This document shows positions 8,331 to 13,574 of a stretch of DNA of 14,611 bases, in pieces. Within the stretch, counting starts at the first letter, position 1, and the number at the start of each line of letters is the position of its first letter. Both the position numbers and the translations under genes were made by a program. The notes under the pieces are model-generated. The model ran no database searches, was not told the origin of the DNA, and saw only the letters and a program-made list of their open reading frames with translations. The DNA is from Bacteroidales bacterium UBA1204 (lineage in GTDB: Bacteria; Bacteroidota; Bacteroidia; Bacteroidales; F082), in assembly GCA_002310075.1 (NCBI GenBank), contig DBXU01000115.1, positions 3,577 to 18,187 of the forward strand, in the 5' to 3' direction.

Positions 8331-8337
8331 CAACCGA

Positions 8338-8495
8338 TAAGCGGTGCCTCAGGGCTCAATAGGGAATCGGGTGCAAATCCTGGACAGTTCCCGCTGCTGT
8401 AAGCTCTTCGCGCTGGTCACTATGCCACTGAAAACATTGTCTTTCGGGAAGGCGACCCGCCTAAAGGAGTAAGTCAGAAGACCTGCCGCCTGTCG
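8338..8495 (+). ncRNA. Cobalamin (vitamin B12) riboswitch aptamer
   Basis: The leader has the conserved blocks of the cobalamin riboswitch in the right order: GCGGTGCC (8341-8348), AATAGGGAATCGGGTG (8358-8373), CCCGCTGCTGTAA (the B12 box, 8390-8402), GCCACTG (8424-8430), GGGAAGGCG (8446-8454) and GAGTAAGTCAGAAGACCTGCC (8467-8487). It controls the five downstream genes, which would be expressed when adenosylcobalamin or a related corrinoid is scarce. The expression platform lies between about 8488 and the ATG at 8612. I see a short hairpin (CCTTA-TGGCA-TAAGG, 8530-8544) but no stem followed by a T-tract, so control is more likely at translation than by intrinsic termination; that last point is inference. 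Aptamer identification is very secure; the exact edges are approximate. Confidence 0.95.
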
Positions 8496-8611
8496 ATGAA
8501 ACGAAGCTTTCGGGACAAGAGCTGGCTTTCCTTATGGCATAAGGTGTATCCGCGTTTTCCCAAAGCATTTTAATGTAATGGATTGAATGTCAAACCTAAA
8601 ATTATATTATT

Positions 8612-9871
8612 ATGCGTAAAAACTTTACCCTTTTATTCCTTCTTGGAATCTTTGGTCTGTTTACGACCAACCTGTTTGCACAACAAGATGCTACTATCGA
8701 TTCCGCCGACATCCAATACTGGATTGGCGAAGGCGAAAACGAAGTTGTGGTTGCCATCAGCTGGTGCAGCTACACTGAGACCGCTCTGGCATGGGGTTAC
8801 CGTTTCGACGGTGAGGCCACCGTTTTCCAGGCTCTTACTGATATTGCCGCTGCCGACAGCCGTTTGACGGTCATCGGTTCTGCTCCCACCAACGTCACTT
8901 ACGTGGATGATCAATATGACCTGACCATGTGTCCCAACCCGGATGCACAGTGGGGCGACCCCGACTATGATGTGCCTATGCATAGCGTGAATGGCTTGAT
9001 GGGTCAGAACATGATGTCGGCTGAACCCATTCAAGACGGCGACTTCGTGAAGATTGGCGGTTATGCCTGCGGTATCATGTCCACCGACTGGACCACCATT
9101 TCTTGGACTACCGAGATCATCCCTGCTACTGACCCGAATGCGGGTGGAGAGGTCGTTGACGCCACTATTTCAGCTGACGAGATTCTGTTCTGGGTCGGAG
9201 AAGGCGAAAACGAAGTTGTAGTTGCTATCAGCTGGTGCAGCTACACTGAGGCCGCTTTGGCTTGGGGTTACCGTTTCGATGGTGAGGCCACCGTTTTCCA
9301 GGCTCTTACTGATATTGCCGCTGCCGACAGCCGTTTGACGGTCATCGGTTCTGCTCCCACCAACGTCACTTATGTGGATGATCAATATGACCTGACCATG
9401 TGCCCCAACCCGGATGCACAGTGGGGCGATCCCGACTATGATGTGCCTATGCATAGCGTGAACGGCTTGATGGGCCAGAACATGATGGCAGCCGAACCCA
9501 TTCAAGACGGCGACTTCGTGAAGGTTGGCGGTCTTGCCTGCGGTATCATGTCTTCCGACTGGACCACCATTTCTTGGGAACAACCCATTGAGCCCGCCAT
9601 CGACAACACAGGTGTGAACGAGAGCCAATCCAACACCCTGGTTATCTATCCGAATCCCGCTGTTGGCGAGGCATTTGTGACCCTTGAAAACGCTGGCCTT
9701 AACGAAGTTTCGGTTTACGATTTACAAGGCCGTTTGGTCAGCAAGCAAAGCGTTGATGCACAGGCTGGTGAACAAGTGCGCGTCAGCACTGAGATGCTGA
9801 ATGCTGGCATGTATTTCATTAGCGTGAGCAACAACAGCAATGTGACTACCGCCAAACTCGTGGTGAAATGA
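8612..9871 (+). CDS. T9SS-exported protein with two near-identical 157-residue repeats, B12-riboswitch controlled
   Basis: A 419-residue secreted protein, first gene behind the riboswitch. Signal peptide to about Ala23. It contains two tandem units (about residues 26-169 and 183-326; period 157 residues, 471 bases) that differ at only a few residues over their core. Each has (Y/F)W-(I/V)-GEGENEVVVAISW, ALAWGYRFDGEAT, AAADSRLTVIG, YDLTMCPNPDAQWGDPDYD and DFVK-(I/V)-GG, and three cysteines (52/107/153 and 209/264/310). The pattern 'W-x-G-x-G-x-N ... AWGYR-(W/F)-DG-x-AT ... A-x-ADSRL' resembles a domain I recall from cobalamin-regulated and other surface proteins, but I cannot assign a Pfam name. 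The last 75 residues are a T9SS type A domain (LVIYPNPAVGE, GMYFISVS). The stop overlaps the next start (ATGA, 9868-9871). Position argues for corrinoid capture or handling outside the cell; this is inference. Confidence 0.85.
   Translation: MRKNFTLLFLLGIFGLFTTNLFAQQDATIDSADIQYWIGEGENEVVVAISWCSYTETALAWGYRFDGEATVFQALTDIAAADSRLTVIGSAPTNVTYVDDQYDLTMCPNPDAQWGDPDYDVPMHSVNGLMGQNMMSAEPIQDGDFVKIGGYACGIMSTDWTTISWTTEIIPATDPNAGGEVVDATISADEILFWVGEGENEVVVAISWCSYTEAALAWGYRFDGEATVFQALTDIAAADSRLTVIGSAPTNVTYVDDQYDLTMCPNPDAQWGDPDYDVPMHSVNGLMGQNMMAAEPIQDGDFVKVGGLACGIMSSDWTTISWEQPIEPAIDNTGVNESQSNTLVIYPNPAVGEAFVTLENAGLNEVSVYDLQGRLVSKQSVDAQAGEQVRVSTEMLNAGMYFISVSNNSNVTTAKLVVK
8724..9577 (+). repeat. Tandem intragenic duplication, period 471 bp
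   Basis: Two copies, about 8724-9106 and 9195-9577, are aligned at a constant offset of 471 bases; for example AGGCGAAAACGAAGTTGT begins at 8731 and 9202. Long stretches are identical and most differences are single, often synonymous, changes (such as GAC/GAT in FDG). This points to a recent duplication or ongoing gene conversion within the T9SS protein gene. Confidence 0.9.
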
Positions 9872-10848
9872 TAAAAAGGATCTCTTTCCTGCTGATGGCT
9901 ATGGTGCCAGTTGCGCTTTGGGCACAGTTTGCGCCTGCGCAAGATAAACCTGGCACCACAGCCATGCATGCCGACTCGTCGGCCTTCGTGGCATGGGCTA
10001 CAGGCTGCACTGTAGAGCGCGGCCCGATGAGGATCGACAAGCCTGAAAACGGCGTGGCCTCGTTTGGCAGTGAGTCGCTTGCCTTGGGCCGTCCCGGCGG
10101 AACGATGGATGTCGTCAGCCTTGGCGATGGCGGAAAGGCTGTTTTGACCTTCGCCTCACCGATTTATAATGGCCCTGGCCCCGATTTCGCCGTGTTCGAA
10201 AATGGCTTCGCCAACGCACAAAACCCTGATACGTGGGCGCTCGAGCTTGGCTTCGTGGAGGTTAGTTCCGATGGCGAGAATTTTTTCCGTTTTCCTGCTG
10301 TAACCTACGTCCAAACCGAGACCCAATTGGGCAATGCAGGCTCCATTGTTCCTTCACAACTCCATAACTTCGCCAGTAAATACGGTGCTTTTTATGGGAC
10401 GCCTTTTGACTTGGATGAGGTGGTGGACAACGAATTGCTCGACAAGAACAAGGTGACGCACGTCCGTATCGTCGACGTGGTGGGTTGTATTCAACCTGAA
10501 TATGCCAACATTGACTCGGAAGGTCATGTCATCAACGACCCGTGGCCAACGGGATTTCCTTCCAGTGGCTTCGACTTGGATGCCGTAGGCGTGATTCATG
10601 ATTTGGATCATTATGACGTTGTTGAAAATGAGACCCCAACCATCGCCTTGTATCCCAATCCAGTGAGGGACAGACTTACCATCAAGGTTGAGAACCTGGA
10701 ATCGGTGGAGGTCTATAACCTTATGGGACAGCAGGTGATGATTTCAACATCTTCTGTTGTCGACATGGGTAACTTGAACCAAGGCATTTATTTCGTCTGC
10801 ATCAAAGCTGATGGGAATACTATTACGAAAAGAGTTGTAAAACAATAA
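9868..10848 (+). CDS. T9SS-exported beta-sandwich-like surface protein in the B12 operon
   Basis: A 326-residue protein with a signal peptide (MIKRISFLLMAMVPVALWAQ). Residues about 25-250 form one domain with SLGDGGKAVLTFASPI, NGPGPDFAVFENGF, ELGFVEVSSDGENFFRFPA, VTHVRIVDVVG and GFPSSGFDLDAVGVIHD. This combination, with Asp/Gly-rich turns and the VFENGF and VEVSSDG blocks, is a recurring architecture in Bacteroidota surface proteins and looks like a jelly-roll/beta-sandwich binding module; I recognise the pattern but not a named function. It could be related to, or play the part of, BtuH-type B12-binding surface proteins, which I cannot verify. The C-terminal 70 residues are a T9SS type A domain (IALYPNPVRD, GIYFVCIK). 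It overlaps the upstream gene by 4 bases and is followed after 13 bases by the BtuG-like gene, so it shares the riboswitch transcript. Confidence 0.82.
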   Translation: MIKRISFLLMAMVPVALWAQFAPAQDKPGTTAMHADSSAFVAWATGCTVERGPMRIDKPENGVASFGSESLALGRPGGTMDVVSLGDGGKAVLTFASPIYNGPGPDFAVFENGFANAQNPDTWALELGFVEVSSDGENFFRFPAVTYVQTETQLGNAGSIVPSQLHNFASKYGAFYGTPFDLDEVVDNELLDKNKVTHVRIVDVVGCIQPEYANIDSEGHVINDPWPTGFPSSGFDLDAVGVIHDLDHYDVVENETPTIALYPNPVRDRLTIKVENLESVEVYNLMGQQVMISTSSVVDMGNLNQGIYFVCIKADGNTITKRVVKQ

Positions 10849-10861
10849 AATACAAACTTCA

Positions 10862-11941
10862 ATGAAAAGAATTAACTTGCTTTTATTGGCATGCCTTGCC
10901 ACCTTGCTGTTCTCCTGCAAGCCTACTCCTCCTGTTGATCCGAATGCTTATACGATAGGTTCAGGCGTGCTGGTGCTCAACGAGGGCAACTTCCAATTTT
11001 CAAATGCGTCTTTGACGTTTTATGATCCCATAGCCGACACGGTTTGCAACAACCTGTTCTATAAGGTGAACGATGCACCGCTCGGCGATGTGGGCGAAAG
11101 CATGACGCTTGTTGACGGCAAGCTTTACATTGTGGTCAACAACAGCAACCTTATCTATAAGGTAGATGCCAACTCGATTGTTTGCGACACCACGAAGCCG
11201 TTTAAACTGACCGACTTCTATTCGCCGCGTGAGATGTTCTTCGTGACGCCTGAAAAGGCTTATGTCAGCGACATCATCGGTACTGGCCTGTGGATTGTGA
11301 ATCCCAAAGATATGACCCATTGCGGGTTTATCGAAACGGGTAAGACCACCGAGAAGATGGTGCCTGTAGGCAACGAACTGTATGTCAGCAACTGGTCATA
11401 CTATTATGTGGATAACACCTCGCATGACAGTTACAACACGGTTCAGGTCATCGACATGAACAACGACGTCAAGGTGGCCGAAATTGAAGTGGGAAAAGAG
11501 CCTAACAGCATGGCCGTTGACAGGAATGGCCATGTATGGGTGCTTTGCGAGGGCCGTTCTTGGGATGAAGACTATGGCGAGCAGCCTTCCTTATGGGAGA
11601 TTGACCCGATGATGAAGACGGCTTCCAAACGGTATGAATTTGAAGGTACGGTTTCTACTTTGAGAGCCAATCCTACTGGCAGTATGTTTTATTTGATCTA
11701 TAATAACGAAGTGCGTCGTTTCGATCTTGGAACGCAGAACCTTTCAGAGACGTTCCGAATTGAGGCTGAGCCCCAGGGTTTGCTTTATAACATGGCCGTC
11801 AACCCGAATACGGGTGATGTCTATGTGACCGACGCCAAAAATTATATGATGAACGGTACCGTGTATCGTTATTCTGATGACGGTGTGTTGCTCAATTCAT
11901 TTGAGGCGGGCGTCATTCCCAGTGCAATGTTGTTTAAATAA
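10862..11941 (+). CDS. btuG: BtuG-like cell-surface cobalamin-binding lipoprotein (beta-propeller, DUF5074-type)
   Basis: A 359-residue lipoprotein. The N-terminus MKRINLLLLACLATLLFSC ends in a lipobox with Cys19, so the mature protein would be lipid anchored. The rest is a beta-propeller of YncE/DUF5074 type: GSGVLVLNEGNFQFSNASL at the first blade, DVGESMTLVDGKLYIVVNNSN, FYSPREMFFVTPEKAYVSD, EVGKEPNSMAVDRNGHVWVL, and repeated DxxTxxV/NPNTGDVYVTDA blade signatures. The start sequence 'LNEGNF...N..L..YDP' is characteristic of BtuG proteins, which in Bacteroides sit on top of the BtuB TonB-dependent channel and capture B12 from the medium with extremely high affinity. The riboswitch upstream strongly supports the role. 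No btuB lies beside it in this window, so its partner must be encoded elsewhere. It is followed by a strong hairpin with a T-tract. Confidence 0.85.
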   Translation: MKRINLLLLACLATLLFSCKPTPPVDPNAYTIGSGVLVLNEGNFQFSNASLTFYDPIADTVCNNLFYKVNDAPLGDVGESMTLVDGKLYIVVNNSNLIYKVDANSIVCDTTKPFKLTDFYSPREMFFVTPEKAYVSDIIGTGLWIVNPKDMTHCGFIETGKTTEKMVPVGNELYVSNWSYYYVDNTSHDSYNTVQVIDMNNDVKVAEIEVGKEPNSMAVDRNGHVWVLCEGRSWDEDYGEQPSLWEIDPMMKTASKRYEFEGTVSTLRANPTGSMFYLIYNNEVRRFDLGTQNLSETFRIEAEPQGLLYNMAVNPNTGDVYVTDAKNYMMNGTVYRYSDDGVLLNSFEAGVIPSAMLFK

Positions 11942-11957
11942 TTGATATTCTTTTTTT

Positions 11958-11997
11958 GCGTGAGGCTTTTGGAGACAAAAGTCTCACGCCCTTTTTT
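11958..11997 (+). terminator. Intrinsic terminator-like hairpin between the BtuG-like gene and the CWC gene
   Basis: GCGTGAGGCTTTT and AAAAGTCTCACGC pair over 13 positions (one G-T) around the loop GGAGAC, followed by CCTTTTTT. It has the form of a strong terminator. It lies inside what otherwise looks like one gene cluster and finishes only 4 bases before the ATG of the next gene, so the downstream genes are reached by partial read-through or need another promoter, which I do not see. Confidence 0.8.
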
Positions 11998-12001
11998 GAC
12001 T

Positions 12002-12169
12002 ATGAAAAAGACTTGTCCCCGTTGCGGAAAAACGTTTGAATGCGTGCATTCCATCGACTGCTGGTGCGTGAAAGTGCAGCTCAATGACAGCACCAAAGCC
12101 TATCTGAAGGAACATTACAGCGACTGCCTGTGTAAAGACTGCTTGGAGGAAATCAATGGAAAACGATAA
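12002..12169 (+). CDS. Small cysteine-rich CWC-family protein
   Basis: A 55-residue protein with eight cysteines: C5-x2-C8, C14, the CWC triplet C20-W-C22, and C42-x-C44-x2-C47. The spacing MKKTCPRCGKTFEC...DCWC...DCLCKDC matches the Cys-rich CWC family, a small presumed metal (zinc or Fe-S) binding protein of unknown function. It has no signal peptide, so it should be cytosolic. I start at the ATG at 12002; an extension to a TTG at 11942 would be translated through the terminator hairpin and has no family similarity. Its end overlaps the start of the BtuF-like gene by 14 bases in another frame, which implies translational coupling and a link to corrinoid or metal uptake, the nature of which is unknown. 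Confidence 0.8.
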   Translation: MKKTCPRCGKTFECVHSIDCWCVKVQLNDSTKAYLKEHYSDCLCKDCLEEINGKR

Positions 12170-13403
12170 ACCAATACTGACGGATTCCGTTATTGCGAGG
12201 AACGAAGCAATCCAGAAAGAAAGCATCACATCTGGATTGCCGCGCTATGCTCGCAATGACGCGAAGCGATGCGCATTAGGGTTGTTGCTGATATTAGGAT
12301 TACTGTTCTCCGCATCATCCTGTAGGTTCAACCACCAAGTCAAGGAAGAGAAGACCGAGGTCGACAACCTGATGCGCTATGCCCATAATGTCGTCGTCAG
12401 CGAGAAAGACTACGGCTATCTGATGGAAGTGATCTGCCCGTGGGATACCACCTTGTCGCTGGGTAAGTTCGCCATGGTCAAAGACACGACGAAAGCCGTC
12501 GATACGGAAGTTAAAGGGATCATCCACATCCCTGTTAAGTCCGTGGTTTCATTTTCTGCCACGCAATGGGCTGTTTTCCTTCGCCTTGGCGAGATCGACC
12601 GCGTGAAAGGCATTCTTGAGGGTCGTTTTGTCACCGACTCCACCATGCGCGCCTTGTTGGCAGAGGAGAAAGTTTACGACATTGGCACAGAGGCCGCTGC
12701 CGACATCGAGCGTATGATACAAATCAAGCCCGACGCCTTGTTGTATTCGCCCTATTTCGATGGCAACCAGGGCGGTCTCAATGTCACGGGTGCTGTGTTG
12801 TTCCCCTTTGCAGATTATATGGAGAACACGCCCTTGGGCCGTGCCGAATGGATCCGTGTCATTGGCATCATGGCGGGATGCGAGGATAAGGCCGACGCCT
12901 GGTTCGATGACATCGAGCGGCGTTACAATGCCCTTTCTGGGCTCTGTGCCGGAGTGGAACACCGTCCCACGGTGTTCTCTGACCTGGCTTTCAACGGGCA
13001 GTGGTATGTGGCGGGAGGCCGTAGCTATATCGCCAAGCTTTTTGCCGATGCCGGTGCCGACTACATATGGAAAGACAACCCGTCGACGGCCAGCGTCCCC
13101 ATGGACGCCGAGAGCATCCTCGCCAAGGCGCAGCATGCCGATTATTGGCGCGTCATCAACTCCAATCCTTTCCCGATGACCTATGAGTCGTTATCGAAAG
13201 AGAGTCCCGTCTATCCACTTTTCGACGCCTTCAAGAACCATCAAATCATCGTCTGCGACATCCTATCGACAGGTTATTTCGAGCAGTCGCAGTGCGAGCC
13301 CGATTTGTTGTTGGCCGACTTCATCCATTTCTTCCATCCCGAGCTGCTGACAGGGGAGTGGGAGGGGTATGAGCCTAAGTATTACCATTTGATGGAGGAG
13401 TAA
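12156..13403 (+). CDS. BtuF-like ABC transporter substrate-binding lipoprotein (cobalamin/metal-chelate family)
   Basis: A 415-residue periplasmic binding protein of the Peripla_BP_2 (BtuF/FhuD/FepB) fold. Visible family blocks: VVSFSATQWAVFLRLGEIDRVKGI at the first lobe, IERMIQIKPDALLYSPYF ('eaIxaLkPDLV'), PLGRAEWIRVIGIMAG in the linker region, and YVAGGRSYIAKLFADAGADYIW in the second lobe. Context (B12 riboswitch, BtuG-like gene) favours corrinoid as ligand, but siderophore or heme cannot be excluded; no permease or ATPase gene follows. The hydrophobic segment LGLLLILGLLFSASSC gives lipoprotein Cys56, so the leader is about 55 residues, far longer than normal. Its N-region (about residues 11-36) is encoded by a palindromic repeat element (see 12188-12261). 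No better in-frame ATG exists after the element, so the start at 12156, overlapping the CWC gene by 14 bases, is the best choice. Confidence 0.82.
   Translation: MENDKPILTDSVIARNEAIQKESITSGLPRYARNDAKRCALGLLLILGLLFSASSCRFNHQVKEEKTEVDNLMRYAHNVVVSEKDYGYLMEVICPWDTTLSLGKFAMVKDTTKAVDTEVKGIIHIPVKSVVSFSATQWAVFLRLGEIDRVKGILEGRFVTDSTMRALLAEEKVYDIGTEAAADIERMIQIKPDALLYSPYFDGNQGGLNVTGAVLFPFADYMENTPLGRAEWIRVIGIMAGCEDKADAWFDDIERRYNALSGLCAGVEHRPTVFSDLAFNGQWYVAGGRSYIAKLFADAGADYIWKDNPSTASVPMDAESILAKAQHADYWRVINSNPFPMTYESLSKESPVYPLFDAFKNHQIIVCDILSTGYFEQSQCEPDLLLADFIHFFHPELLTGEWEGYEPKYYHLMEE
12188..12261. repeat. Palindromic dispersed-repeat-like element inside the BtuF-like leader
   Basis: A 74-base imperfect palindrome. 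The outer arms are CGTTATTGCGAGG and GCTCGCAATGACG (inverted, one T/C difference); the inner arms GCAATCCAGA and TCTGGATTGC are exactly complementary around a short spacer (AAGAAAGCATCACA). This is the familiar 'CGTCATTGCGAGGAACGAAGCAATC...' type of bacterial dispersed palindrome, which is normally intergenic and, when translated, gives peptides like VIARNEAIQ...RYARND, as it does here. No second copy was noticed in this window. Confidence 0.85.
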
Positions 13404-13574
13404 TCACCGTCTAAACGGACAATCCACCGTGCAGCCCTGGCATCCGTTGCAGTTCTCATCTTTTTTGCCTTTTCCGCCGCAAGAGCATGAGCCTTTGCCG
13501 TGTCGCATCGCCATTACGGCGACCACGACAAGGGCCAAAACGACCAATAGCACTATGACGGTAGGCCAGTTCAT
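13404..13574 (-). CDS. FeoB-associated Cys-rich membrane protein
   Basis: A 56-residue peptide. Residues about 3-23 are one hydrophobic membrane segment (PTVIVLLVVLALVVVAVMAM). A short cytosolic or periplasmic tail has six cysteines in SCSCGGKG and NCNGCQGCTVDCPF. This matches the FeoB-associated Cys-rich membrane protein family, found directly after feoB in many anaerobes and thought to assist ferrous iron uptake. I start at the ATG at 13574, which overlaps the feoB stop (ATGA); the longer frame to 13661 lies inside feoB in another frame and is not needed. Its stop directly abuts the stop of the convergent BtuF-like gene with no spacer. Confidence 0.88.
   Translation of the reverse strand: MNWPTVIVLLVVLALVVVAVMAMRHGKGSCSCGGKGKKDENCNGCQGCTVDCPFRR

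Noticed and set aside
8241..8333. N-terminal extension of the large T9SS protein
   Set aside because: The added 31 residues would precede a normal signal peptide and cross the -7 box at 8271-8278.
8583..8867. 94-codon plus-strand frame overlapping the riboswitch-controlled repeat gene
   Set aside because: Different frame from the secure signal-peptide-bearing gene at 8612; no motifs, and the repeat structure supports the other frame.
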